A stretch of DNA of 64,000 nt, from assembly GCA_950295325.1 (NCBI GenBank), contig OX485807.1, positions 24,895,666 through 24,959,665 of the forward strand. The letters run 5' to 3'. Origin of the DNA: Polytrichum commune (Eukaryota; Streptophyta; Polytrichopsida; Polytrichales; Polytrichaceae). Below are positions 37,401 to 48,697 of this stretch, piece after piece (positions within the stretch are counted from its first letter, which is position 1; every line of letters starts with the position of its first letter). The notes under the pieces are model-generated. The model did not search any database. It was not told where the DNA came from and saw only the letters and a program-made list of their open reading frames with translations. The translations under genes were made by a program, and so were the position numbers.

Positions 37401-39704
37401 CCAGGCATTATATGTGGACCTCTGTTGTTCACATGGATATTTGTGAGTGGTGAGCTTGACAAGGCCCTCCACTTTGAATCCCTCCACGTTCTGGGCTTCC
37501 AGGTACTAACATTGTATGCCTTAAGAAGGCATATCTCAAGATACTGTTTTGATTGATTCAAGTAATCTCTAGGATGCTTTTAGTAAATAATTTGTCTGAA
37601 TATGAGTGGTGAATTGGGCCATAGTTTGCAAAGCAAAGTTTAACTGTGGCACCCCCTCGTGTTGGGGAGATTGCTGCTTTTGTACTGGATATGAGGTAAA
37701 GGTAAATGTGACTTAAATGGTTAGTTTTTGTTGTTTGCCATGATGCTCCATTTGGATGTGAGAGTTAGATTTTCTTTGGATCTGCAATGTGACATGAGAG
37801 TTGAGCAATAATCTGTGCACTTTTCTGAGCTCCCCTATTGCTGCTATGATCTTTCAGAGTCAAAAGTGTAGGATCCAGAAAACAACTGAGTAGCTCCCCC
37901 CAACAATTATGTTCACTATCAAGCTTAGAATGGTTAACATATTTTGAGCACGTAGCCTGATCTCTTTTAAAAAAACAAGATGCCTTTCTGGTGTCCGTTC
38001 TTATATCCACACCTAACCCCACACCACTTCAGTAACAGTGACTGAAGTCATAATAAGATAAGTAACCGAATTGGGCACGTTTCCCTTGGTTAAGTTGCTG
38101 TAATCTTGCACCAAATTTGTTTAGTGAACACATCTTTGTGTCAATAGAAGGATATGAGGTTGACTAGTGTATATCACTCATGATGTTTGCAGATTGTTAC
38201 AGTGTTGTCATGTTTGATGGCTTTCTGTTTGAACTACACCATCTTCCTGAACACGACACTCAACTCGGCACTTACTCAGACCATGTGTGGCAATCTAAAG
38301 GTGTGCATCATCATCACTTGACACCCTTTTTTTCAAACGTTGTGTACGATCTTTGTTCACCATATGATGAGCTTGAATATGTTACCAACATCTGCATATG
38401 TGGTTTGGGTGATCAGGATCTAGGGACTGTTCTCATTGGTTGGATCTGGTTTGGTGGGCTGCCATTTGATTGGGTACGTTTGATTCTTTCTTTTCTTCCC
38501 CTTTCTTTCTCCCATCGATAATATGTGTCATGAACCCTCAGGATTATGAGAATTGTAAACGGAGGAGTATTAAATAACTATACTGGTTTCCGCAGCGAGA
38601 ATTTATCAACTTGAATCTATCCAAAGTCAAGAATCATCATCTTGAATTTTGTTGTCTTCAAGCCCTGCACACTGAGTTTTCAAACAGAAGAATGGTGTTG
38701 AACTCATGAGGGCCATGTCACTGGTATCTAATTCATATTTATAAACATAACAAACAATGCACATCCTTAGGCACCAAATCAAGATTATAACCATACGTCT
38801 ACAGCTTTCAGGTGCCCAAAATATATTAGAACCTTAAGGCATGGCCATTAAGGAGCACTAATGTGTGCAATTAGGTTGCCCATGCTAATTTATCAACATT
38901 CCACACTACTTTGAGTGTTTATTACCACAGTAACAAATTTTCCACATGAATGGTGTGCTCAAAATATGATACCTATTCTAGGCTTAATAGTCAACATTAT
39001 TGGGGTGGCCTATATGACCATTTAATGAGCACAAGAATCTTCACTTTGATAATGAATAGAATATTTATATGCGGTCTGAAAATTATGAGGTAACTGGCTA
39101 CGACCTCAATTTGGATTTGCTATCCAGTTTGTACTAATCATGTGTATGATATAGGAGAATTGGCTAATCAGAAAAGAAACCATTTAGGACCCATCTACCT
39201 TAGTAACCTTGAGGTTGTGCAGACTTAAGTTAATGCCTAGTCTATGACTTAAAGGGAAAAGAGCAACTAGTAGGTCCATCAAGGTACAATCCAAATTAAT
39301 GACACGAAGATTGTACATCTACTTATAACCTTTCGTCTGTGTGCCCACAATAAGGTGTAAAAAATATATGTGTCTTAGAAATCATGCAGTGCTTTGAGGG
39401 GATGACGTGACAAACTCTAATCCAAGTTTGTTGTGAGAGGACATATTTTCTGGTGACAACTCTCTGAAATAACTTAAAAGTCTTCCTCTTTCACCGAGCA
39501 AGCATGATACACAGCCTGAATTTTTTTGACAAGTGTTCATACTAAGTTGACATTGCATAGAGAACTCCCTCAGATCAACATGGAAGTGTTGCTTACATTT
39601 GCATGGTTGGTTCTTTGTTTCCTGTGCAGCTCAATGTCCTGGGACAATTATTAGGCTTCGTGGGCTCAGGCATGTATGCCTACTGCAAACTAAAAGGGAA
39701 GTAG
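34452..39704 (+). CDS. UGNT1-like nucleotide-sugar transporter
   Basis: Ten exons keep phase: 34452-34632, 35306-35382, 35615-35773, 35998-36131, 36656-36786, 37139-37183, 37405-37502, 38193-38300, 38417-38473 and 39630-39704, giving 354 residues. It matches the plant drug/metabolite-transporter subgroup of UDP-N-acetylglucosamine transporter UGNT1 and relatives. Markers are LFNKAALSSY-like (here MFNKAALSSYKFPCANVIT), ASIRGVNVPMYTTLRRTTV, TGLNSFGLMWCNG, NYTIFLNTTLNSALTQ, CGNLKDLGT and the GGLPFDW ending, then SGMYAYCKLKG. Such proteins exchange UDP-sugar for UMP/CMP across Golgi or ER membranes; about ten helices are expected. The hydrophilic N-terminus (about 50 residues) is not conserved. 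One odd residue: W replaces the usual L after PFD, and the usual F is lost after KDL. No stop or frameshift. The exact sugar substrate cannot be read from sequence. Confidence 0.95.
37790..38075 (+). mobile_element. Dispersed MITE-like repeat, copy D
   Basis: Forward copy inside the intron between exons 7 and 8 of the transporter gene. Landmarks: 'tagaatggttaacatattttgagcac', 'ggtgtccgttctt' and 'aagtaaccgaatt'. The start is diverged. Confidence 0.55.
38940..39212 (-). mobile_element. Dispersed MITE-like repeat, copy E (reverse)
   Basis: Reverse copy in the last transporter intron (between exons 9 and 10). It ends CCATTTAGGACCCATCTACC and includes 'taatgagcacaagaatcttc'. Its far end is less clear. 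Confidence 0.6.
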
Positions 39705-42480
39705 GAGCTTGGAACATCTTGTTTATTCCCTTGTTGATACAACAATCTATCAACCATATTCTTGTGAATCGTGAACAATTTAGTGCTATGTTTTTTTTTC
39801 CAACATGCATTTTTTTCCCTTTTCGGTTGGATTTCTTGAGAAAGCCAATGTAGTTAACCCCTGTGAATTTAATCCCTGTGTGGTCTAGTGTGGACTCATG
39901 GATTTGCCAACTATCACGAGTCTAAGGCCCCTTTGCACCTGAGGGTTCGAGTAGAGAGCAATTTTTGGGTTTTTGATCCTGGATTTGACAAGTTTCCAAC
40001 TAAAGCTCAAATTGGTAAGAGCTTGTGGATTGGTCAAGCTCTCAACAGTTTGTTCAAGTGTACAATGGCGCTGCTTAAAATGAGATATCAAGGGGGGAAT
40101 GGTAAGAAGAATCCATGACAAGCCAGAGAATGCTTGAAAATCCAGTTAGCTTGGGACTCATAACGTGAGCTTAATTTTTCAACATTCATAAGTAACCTTC
40201 ATGAGGTAAGTTAGACATACGGTATGTGGATACTTTTCTCTTTGCACCCACTTCTCAAAGGATATGGAACACACAATTAGTGCAAGATGATTAGCAAATC
40301 CAAATCGTGCTTGTAGTCATTTGCCTCATGATTTTTGGAGCTCATATGAATACCTCATTGATTATCAAAATGAAGATTCTTGTGCTCATTAAGTGGTTGT
40401 ATAGGTTCCCCCAATCATGTTGATTATTGAGCCTAGAATAGTTAACATAGTTTGAGCATGTAGTCCAATTTCTTTTTGGTGTTTGCTTGTAGATCCATAC
40501 CCAGTAGTCACATACCACTCAAATGCAGGTGTCCATATTACTGTTGTGGTGGGATAAGGCATGTCTATCTTAGTATAGGAATTTGATTGAAAGGTCGTCA
40601 AAAATGATTGAGAGATTTGTTGTAGTCAATTCACATGGGATCCACCAAGGCACCCTCTAGAACTTCCATTACCATAAGGAAGTTGAGAGCTCTTAACCTC
40701 TTTAGTCCTTAACCTCTCTAGTGTAAAGAGGGCCTCAATTAGCTATTATTCAGATTGGATAATGTTGGTGTAAATAATAATGTTGTTTTCATGAAGATCG
40801 TGATTGAACATCTCAGGTTGAGTATGTCCAAATGTGTTTAGTGTCCCTAATTTATTACTCCAATGAATGATAATAAATGCAAACTTCATGATTGCTATAG
40901 AGCATTCACTTTCCACTCGATTATGTCGTTTCTTTTATTTGTTTGTGACCATAAAATATTGCCAATGCCAGGGGCGACACACATGTTCAAGAACTGAAGA
41001 GTGTTGTCTAGTTCAATACTTATAGTGTTAGACTAATTTCCATGTGGGATTCAAGAAGGTCCAAGTGACCAATGTGAATATGTCACATGACAAATTCTTT
41101 GGTAAATTTTCCTCTTTTGTTGGACCCAATAACACACTATTGTATTGGTAAAATCCTTAATGAATAATCCCTAAAGGTTCAAGTGTTATTGTTATAGCCA
41201 GTTTTCACACAGTAAACCATATCTTGCACCTACAATTTCACCACTCATTTATGTTCTTCCTTTTATGATTTACCTATAGCAAACTAAGCATATCATTTGC
41301 TTACTTTAAAAAAATTGGTTATTTTATAAGAACATGATTAAAAATAATCCATTATCTCGAGTGTTTTATGAAAATTTCTAATAAGCTTTAGCAATCATTA
41401 AACATGAGATTCTAATCTACATCATAAACAATTAAGGAATTTCAAAACTATAAAAATACCATAGGAAGGCCACATTTAGCTATAAGTTTGATAAGAAAAA
41501 CATGCCATATCGTGTAGCTAAAATCTTAGACCTATAGATTTTACAAATGTGATAAATAGAACTTTCACTTTTGGATTTTTCATATATGTTAACTCTTGAG
41601 TTGTAGGTTAACATTAGCCAACTTGAATATGGTCACATGGGCCTCCTCATGCAAATAAAGGGTAACATAGTAACACGTGTATTGTTCATGTGCTATAAAA
41701 TGAGAAGCTAGAAAGTAAAAACTCCATGAAGCAAACTTGTTGACATCAACTCAAAGAACACAACCATAAGTTGGTGTATTCAAATAACTTTGTGAACTCC
41801 ATGTAAGCATTTTGTAGTATAGAATTACATACATTATTCGGGTTGAAACATTTTTTTTTGTTTTGACTATATGTAGGTTAATATCATGCATACAAAGATG
41901 AAAGTTAAAATCGATTCTTTACAGATGATCCAAAAAAAATTTGTTACTTTGAATGAAGATGATACTAACAAAGGAGGTTTATTAGTGGAATTTATTTATA
42001 TAAATACATAATGATGTTAATTTGTAAATAATGTGTCAAGTTTCATTCAATTATGATTATGTGCATTTTTTGAATTTTCATATTAATAATGATCAATTTT
42101 GGGGAATCACAAGATCCAATCTATGTATAAATTGCATGAATATTGTCTATGAAAGCATATTTAACTAGGGTTTAGGTATGTTTTGATTTATGCATGAAAT
42201 TTGGACAATTCCAGCCACCAATAGAATGTACACTAGATCGTAAAAGTACACAAATATGGGTGGCTGGCAAACATGAAACAATTTTTCGAGAAGAAGTATA
42301 TGAGCCCATGGAATGGATTCCAGCCCTCTCGTGAGGCCACGTCACATTTCCATTTCTGTCCGTCCGATTCAGAATTTTTTTCATGTGTGCCGTAGATGTT
42401 CGTTTTCAGCTTGTACATCGAGGATTCAGCTTGTAGATGTCCGTCTGATTAAATTTTATTTTCATGTCTGCCGTCGATTT
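39705..42480. other. Intergenic, AT-rich
   Basis: No gene supported. It contains a forward copy of the dispersed repeat (40213-40600) and long AT-rich stretches at 41200-42150. A partial direct duplication lies at 42360-42480 (GTCCG..TGATT..TTTTCATGT..GCCGT units). Confidence 0.5.
40213..40600 (+). mobile_element. Dispersed MITE-like repeat, copy F
   Basis: Forward copy with 'gcacccacttctcaaaggatatggaac', 'attaagtggttgtataggttcccccaa' and 'agtccaatttctttttggtg' as landmarks. No coding content. Confidence 0.6.
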
Positions 42481-42610
42481 TGAAGTGAAACTTAACCGGA
42501 GCTTTTGGCGATGGATTCAAGGCGACGTTGAATTCAAGGCGTCGTTGCTTTCGTATTTCTGTAAGAAGACGAGGCTCGTCTCCTGTTGGCTATGTCGCGA
42601 GTTACAGATT

Positions 42611-42794
42611 TGTGAGAGGAGTTCAATACGCCATTGCTCTTGGTTTACTAGACAAAGGAGAAGTTGTTGCAGGAGTCCTTGGGTCCCCTAATCTACCTTT
42701 GGCATCAATTGCCAGTGGAGTCTCTACAAATTCAAGCGAGCCCATCGGTTGTTTGTTTTCTCAGTGGAAGCTCCAGAGACGTAGTGTTGGATGA
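42611..42794 (+). pseudogene. SAL1/HAL2 bisphosphate nucleotidase gene fragment
   Basis: The frame gives FVRGVQYAIALGLLDKG, then VLGSPNLPLASI and EPIGCLFS. This matches the segment of 3'(2'),5'-bisphosphate nucleotidase that follows the catalytic DPIDGTKGF motif. A TTACAG acceptor directly precedes the match, so it looks like a single original exon. The Asp of the usual RGDQYA is Val here, and the usual Cys of GVLxCPNLP is Ser. Reading continues into unrelated residues and a stop at 42794. The catalytic metal-binding motifs upstream and the C-terminal half are absent, so it cannot be active. It may be an exon captured by the nearby Helitron. Confidence 0.8.
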
Positions 42795-42954
42795 GAAGCC
42801 CGGAGCTGTGTTGATGTTAGAGCGATCTAGGCTATGGTGAGTGAGTGCCCTCCGGAACCTTTCTTTAGGATTTTTATTGCAATTGTTGGGGGTTTGAGAT
42901 TGGCTATGGCTTCAGGGGTGCTATCTTCTCTTACTTTTACGAAAGAAGTTTGAG

Positions 42955-43745
42955 TAAAACTCAAGGCCATGAAGAGGGCTGATGTGCACAATGTCGTGTC
43001 CATTTTGAAGCTTTGTTGTGCATTTGAGGTGGACTTGAGGTTGGCTATGGAATGGGTGGTGCTTTGTGCACATTGTTTGTCCTTTTCGGAAGCTTTGTTA
43101 AGCATTTGAGGTGGATGCGTTGTATTTTTGTGCACTATATTTGAAAATTTGGAAGTAGGTTGATTAAACCCAAGGCCGCAAAGTGGGCTGATGTGCACAA
43201 TGTCTTGTCCATTTTGAAGCTTCGTTGTGCATTTGAGGTGGACTTTGAGGTTGGCTATGGCTTGGGTCCTGCTATGTGCGCCCAAATTGCAATAATTGAA
43301 GTAGGTTGAGGAATTCAACATCATGAATAAGGCTGATGTGGACATGAACTTTTTTGAAGCTTAGTTGTGTATGAGAGGTGGACTCATTGTTTCTATGTGA
43401 ACTGTAATCGAGGTTTTGGAAGCAGAAATCCAACACCATGAAGAGGGCTGATGTGCACAATGTCATGTCCTCTTGTGAAGCTTTGTTGTGGATTTGAGGT
43501 GCATTTGAGGTTGCCTATGGATTTGGTGTTGCTACGTGCAACTAAATTGTAGATCTTCAAGAAGTTTGAGTTAACCCAGCTCCATGATGAGGGCCAATGT
43601 GCACTAGGCTACTTCCATTTTAAGCTTTCTTGTGCACATGATTTGGATTGGAGGTTGGCGATGGCTTGGATGTTGTTACATGTATTCGAATTGAATATTT
43701 TCAAGAAAATTGAGTTAAGCCAAGGCCATGAAGATGGCTGGAATA
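42955..43745. repeat. Diverged 120-210-bp tandem repeat
   Basis: About six units, each opening near AAGGCCATGAAGAGGGCTGATG and passing through GAGGTGGACTT and GAGGTTGGCTATGG. They start near 42965, 43171, 43317, 43432, 43579 and 43720. Units are heavily diverged and differ in length. No coding frame runs through. Confidence 0.7.
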
Positions 43746-43858
43746 TCCTAATTTCATTCCAAGTGCACATAGCAACCACCCACATTATAGCCAACCTCAA
43801 ATGCACCACAAAGCTTCAAAATATACACTTTTCAAAATATGTATTTTCCTGTTCGCAG

Positions 43859-43954
43859 GGACATTCAAAGTGGGATCATCAGACTTCATCAATTTCTTCT
43901 CAGATGCTATTGTACATGCGGCATCACCGTCCTTTATTATGGTGACTCGTCTTG
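43859..43954 (+). pseudogene. Orphan exon of unknown gene
   Basis: 96 bases between a strong acceptor (TTCCTGTTCGCAG) and donor (CTTG|GTAAGC). Read in phase 1-1 they give TFKVGSSDFINFFSDA and a hydrophobic continuation ending MVTRLG. I do not recognise the family and see no partner exon nearby. With its neighbours it may be another captured gene piece. Confidence 0.35.
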
Positions 43955-45253
43955 GTAAGCACACAACTCTTTTGTATAATTCAAGTTCTGCAATTGGCTG
44001 CGCATTGTTGCATTTTGGTAATGGTTTGATGGTAGAGAAGTTTCTTAATGGATGTATTATCAATAGTATTGATTATCTGATATGATAGGTGAAGCGGAGG
44101 CTGGATTATAGAATCTGTAGGCCTGTTTTTTGTTTTATGTGGAGAGAGTGTGGGATGGGTGACTTTGGGTCATCTACATTGTGCTGGTGTGAAAGACATG
44201 CCTTGTACAAGTTGAAATTTCAGAAGGAGGGTGTGGTGTCTGTTGGTTTGACATTTTGAATTCTAGCATTTCTTAGGAGGTCCAGGGTGTGGACCACAGC
44301 CTTGATTCATTCTACGTATGTAAACCTAGAGGATTGGTTGGCAGACTAGAATTTGGATACTGGAATTGTAGTGATGATCTTCAGATTCTAGGTGTGTGAC
44401 ACTGTGATTTAATGATTTGATGTGAGTTCATGGTTCCACCGAAATTGGAGAGTCCAAGGCTCTTTGCTGAGTTTCGATTACACTTGATTGAGAACATCTG
44501 TAGTCTGTTTGAGAGTGTCGGACGGTAACTTGGTCCATATTCAATCTGCAAGAGTGAAAGGTCTTTTGGAAGTTGAATGTCAGAGATGCGGTGGTGTCCG
44601 TTGGTATTTGACATTGGGAATTGTGTTCATGTTTCAGGGTTTGTTTAAGAAGGAGGTTGGACTTTAGATTGAGGTAACCAGCCATGCAGGCGGAGAGCTC
44701 GAGAGTGGGAGATGTGACCCTACAATTGGGGAAGCTGGGCCGGACTGAGTTGGCTAAATGGCATCTCATTGAATGTCACAGTTTGGCTGCGATTTAAGTC
44801 ATGACTTTCTGTTTATGTTTCTGTTTCAAGTCATGACTTTTAGTTGACACCATAGCTCCACCAAAATTAACCATGAGGTTCAAAAAAAATGTGCATGAGA
44901 AACTAAGAATAAGACGTTGTCGGGTAGAGAGGGTTCCGCCTTGGGAAAGCGCTGGGCTTCTGGCTGCAACTAGATTTTATCGGACCCGTCGAATCTTCTG
45001 ATCTTCAATCGAATCTTCCGGTCTTCTAGTCTTCAATTTCTTCAATTTCTTCTAATCTTCAACCTCTTTCCCGTCGACCTATCCTGTTGCGGCTCTATAT
45101 GGATAAAGGGTAAGGGTAGTGTGATAAGAAACCATGGGCTTCGGACGGGTAAAACGGGACGTCAGAACACGAGCTGACGTCCGAAAGATTGGCTCCTAAA
45201 CTTTCAAACCCACGGTGACCAGCAATCGCGCCTCACCAGTGGGAACGACAGAA

Positions 45254-45331
45254 AACAACCTTGTGGGTGATTAATCCCACTTCGTTGTCACAAACAACCT
45301 TGTGGGTCATTAATCCCACTTCGTTGTCACA
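45254..45331. repeat. 39-bp direct duplication
   Basis: Two adjacent 39-base units differing at about one base. Each contains a small inverted repeat (GTGGGT..TTAATCCCAC). Confidence 0.85.
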
Positions 45332-46030
45332 CAAGAAACAAATTACGATGCAGAAATGAAATGCAACTAGCCTCCAAAACCGGCTTGGAATCACACACAC
45401 AAGAAAAAGACAACGTGCCACAAGCAACCACACATTCGAGTCTTGAAGCCTTCAATTCTTTAATCTGTCCGTCTTCTATGGTCGGTCGAAGTCTCAGCTC
45501 TTCTTTTAAGAACCAACAGACTTCCCTCCACTCAAACAAACATAAATCTTGATTGCTAACTTCCAAAACAACAAGTGAGATCTCTCATGAATCACAAATC
45601 CCTCGTATTTTATTTCATATTCTTCTAAAAAACAACTCACACCGTGAGCTTCGAATCCACTTCTCTCTCTCAACAACTTCTCTCCCACAATAATCACATA
45701 ACATCTTTCCTTCACCACCTCTCCCTATCCATGCGAGAGACAAAGTTCTCTCTTATCCTCATCACATGGCTTCTAATCACCCATTGGTCCAAAGTAACTC
45801 AAGATAACTAAAAGACAAAAATAAACTATGAGTAAATAAAAAGGTAATCTATTTCTATCATTTGGTAAAGGTAACTATGAGTAACTATGAGTAAACATAA
45901 AGGTAAGCAACTTCTATCCACTTCTATCCTTAGGTAATGATAACTAAAATAAACTATGAGTAAATAAAAAAGTAATCTACTTCTATTCTTTATTATTTTT
46001 CTCCAAGACCAAGAATCACAATGCAATATT

Positions 46031-46063
46031 AAATACGTACACATCTATATAGTGTACGTATTT
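46031..46063. repeat. Perfect 12-bp inverted repeat
   Basis: AAATACGTACAC, a 9-base spacer, then GTGTACGTATTT. It lies about 130 bases upstream of the first Rep/helicase frame. Confidence 0.85.
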
Positions 46064-46195
46064 ACATCACGACAACGTATGAAACCATTTCAACCATGGG
46101 ATCGATGTTGGCTTCATAGAAGTGATTTGCAATGTTCTTGGTTGAAACAAACTAAATCCTTTTTTAAAGACTTGCATTGATGTGCAATTTGTAGT

Positions 46196-46675
46196 GTGAC
46201 GAAGTTAAGTAACCACAATAAGAAATACCGCTTTCTTTACAATACATATCTCGATGGGGTAGCACCAATGCAAGGATGTACCCCGTACGGTACAACAAAC
46301 ACATACATTGCAAAACACACGACAAATGCCTCGGGAGACAAGATGATTCTTTGTAATCAATGTCATTCAAATAGAAAGAATCCTCCTCATGCCCCTTATG
46401 TAGTGTACCAGCCACCAACATATATGAAGTCTATTGTCACGTTGAATCCTCTGCACGTGCAGTTGTTATCGTTCATGGACATTGGTGTGCACATGCAATC
46501 TAAAGATTGGGGATTCAGCACTGGCAAAATTGTTTCTGACAATCTTCTTAATAGTCTTTTATTTGGTTGGGCTGAGAACTCTGATGCATCCCAAACAATT
46601 GAGAATTTGGTGTCATCTTTGACCCCATTGTTGTCTCAAAACCTGCATACAAACCCATTCTTTCAAAATACATGA
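46196..46675 (+). pseudogene. Helitron RepHel, N-terminal part
   Basis: The 159-codon frame includes DKMILCNQCHSNRKNPPH and PTYMKSIVTLNPLHVQLLSF segments, of the kind preceding the Rep domain in plant Helitron proteins. It ends in TGA before the next frame, which is in a different phase. The start is arbitrary: the frame opens without a clear leader. Confidence 0.6.
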
Positions 46676-46707
46676 CGGTTTTTTAACAACCAGAAAAGAG
46701 CACGAGC

Positions 46708-47649
46708 ATGTGTATTCTTACACCAGATGTGATTCAACCTATTATTGCCAACACTGGTACACACTCGATGTCATTTCCAACCATGGACGTTCCTAGGGTT
46801 GTGTACGATCTTGCACTCCTGTTTGACATGCGCACACAAACACAGCCTAGAAAACATGCCGATTTTTTCACAATAGGAAATGTTCATCTTCGAAATGGTT
46901 CGCGGTCTAATACTAGAGGGGAGCCTATCATATTCAGGAAAAATATATTGAATGTCGAATTGGAAGGCATGACGCTTGAGAGTGCGTTATTTCCTTTCTT
47001 ATTTCCACATGGACATGGAGCCTACGATGGTCGGACTACACTCTCTGAATACCTGAAATATCGGATGACTACATTGTTCTCTCATTTCACTCTATACAAA
47101 TCATATTTGCTATACATGTATGATATACGACAATCCGTGCAATTCTTGAAGGAAGTTTCTCAGCAATATTTGGAGAAAGATATCAAACAAACCCAACATG
47201 CACACCCACATATGAATGAAGCTGAAGTACTGCAACACGTTACAAAATATAGTCTTCCATCCTCTATTGAAGACACTTCACGTTGGCACAAATCTCAACT
47301 AAAAGACTTACTCGCAATGGTTGACAAGTTTGGAATGCCTGACATGTTCCTTACATTAACAGCCGACGAAGCAAGCTCTCTCCGATGGGAGGATGTTGTA
47401 GATATAGAACAAATAGTCCAACAAATCGATAAGTCCATGACATGGAAAGATTGTCCTGTGAAATGTGCTTCCTTATTCCACTCACGCGTTCAAAAATTCC
47501 TCCATGATTACATACTTTCGGGACCTTGTATACTAGGACGTGTGAAAGAATACATCGTTCACTATGAAATACAATTTCGTAGTTCCTTGCATGCACACAT
47601 AATGTTGTGGATAGAACATGCAGATTTGGAACGTGTTGTAAAGAAATAA
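46708..47649 (+). pseudogene. Helitron Rep (HUH) domain part
   Basis: The 313-codon frame carries SALFPFLFPHG, the Rep motif 1-like DMFLTLTADE with a nearby RW, and the HUH motif in SLHAHIMLWIEH near the end. The catalytic tyrosine region is beyond its TAA stop, in another frame (YWSYYLLKYAMK near 47965-48010). It is therefore separated from its active site by frameshifts. Confidence 0.85.
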
Positions 47650-48697
47650 CTACAAGCGTTCCTACAGTATTTGACTCTACATCAGGCAATTTTATTGAGC
47701 CTACTGATACTAAGCAAAATACTTTGTTCAAAACAGTGATGAGAAAACATCTGCATATATGTACTTCACGATGCCATCATAGGAAAAAACTATGGCACAT
47801 GCAAATACAGGTTTCATTTTCCACCGCATACAGAAGAACAGACGACGTACAATGTTGATACAAGAAGATAGGATTACTATAGACCCTGCAATGAAGACCG
47901 CAATGTTGTGCCATACCACGCAACCCTTTTGCTACTTTGGGGTGCACATATCAATTTGCAAAGAGTTAATACAACTTATTGGTCGTACTACTTGCTGAAG
48001 TATGCGATGAAATCTGAGCCACATGGACCTATACAATTAGATAAAACAAACGCTGAACGTTTGGGTCTACAAGGTGCCTCAAATTCTCAACTGCAATTAA
48101 TCTCCTCATTCATTGTATCGAAGCCAATTTCCCCTGCAGAAGCAACACTAGCTTGCCTTCACATCCCGGTAATCCAAAGAGCCGAATTGTGAAGTACATT
48201 GATTCTAATCCACCTATGCTACGAACAAAGTTGGTTACCAAATCCAGGGTGCTTGGATTCCATCCCATCGATGCATATTGCAACAGACCAATTGCTTTTG
48301 AGAGCATGACTTTTTTTCAGTACTTTGAAATATTTGAAACTGACAGAATACAAAAACCGAACATGACATACTATGGGGTCGACATATTTGAATTCTATCT
48401 GTACGAGACAACAAAGGTAACAAGATTTACTGACTTCCATCCCACACACAATACACAGGGTTTCTTCTTCAACATTCTCCTCCGCAACTTCACATTCAGA
48501 GATGAAAGACAACTATTGTCTGAGCGCAACACAAACAAGAACTACCTCCTTGAATGTTATATTAGAGGTTTGCTTCCTGATGTCCAAGCAGTGCAAAACT
48601 ATTTGTCACAGGTGCTCATTGAAACCTTATTAAGACCGAAAAACATGCACAACTTTTACATCGACTTTTGCAAGACTATCCATTCTTCGATCCATTA
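47650..48697 (+). pseudogene. Helitron RepHel linker, frameshifted
   Basis: Three overlapping frames (about 47607-47858, 47908-48192, 48153-48698) share the same strand. They contain the tyrosine-containing YLLKYAMK segment and an SRIVKYIDSNPP stretch, then aromatic-rich sequence leading to the helicase. At least two frameshifts are needed to read through. Confidence 0.7.

Larger units (their letters stand above)
43955..46195. other. Non-coding, possible 5' part of the Helitron
   Basis: No gene. Contains a 39-base direct duplication at 45254-45331 (units with CTTGTGGGT and TTAATCCCACTTCG). Diverged AACTATGAGTAAA repeats lie at 45820-46000, and a perfect 12-base inverted repeat at 46031-46063. 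I could not identify a Helitron 5' TC terminus with confidence. Confidence 0.45.

Noticed and set aside
42827-43345. 172-codon minus-strand frame
   Set aside because: It is produced by the tandem repeat; repeated peptides such as DIVHIS/ALF reflect repeat units, not a protein.
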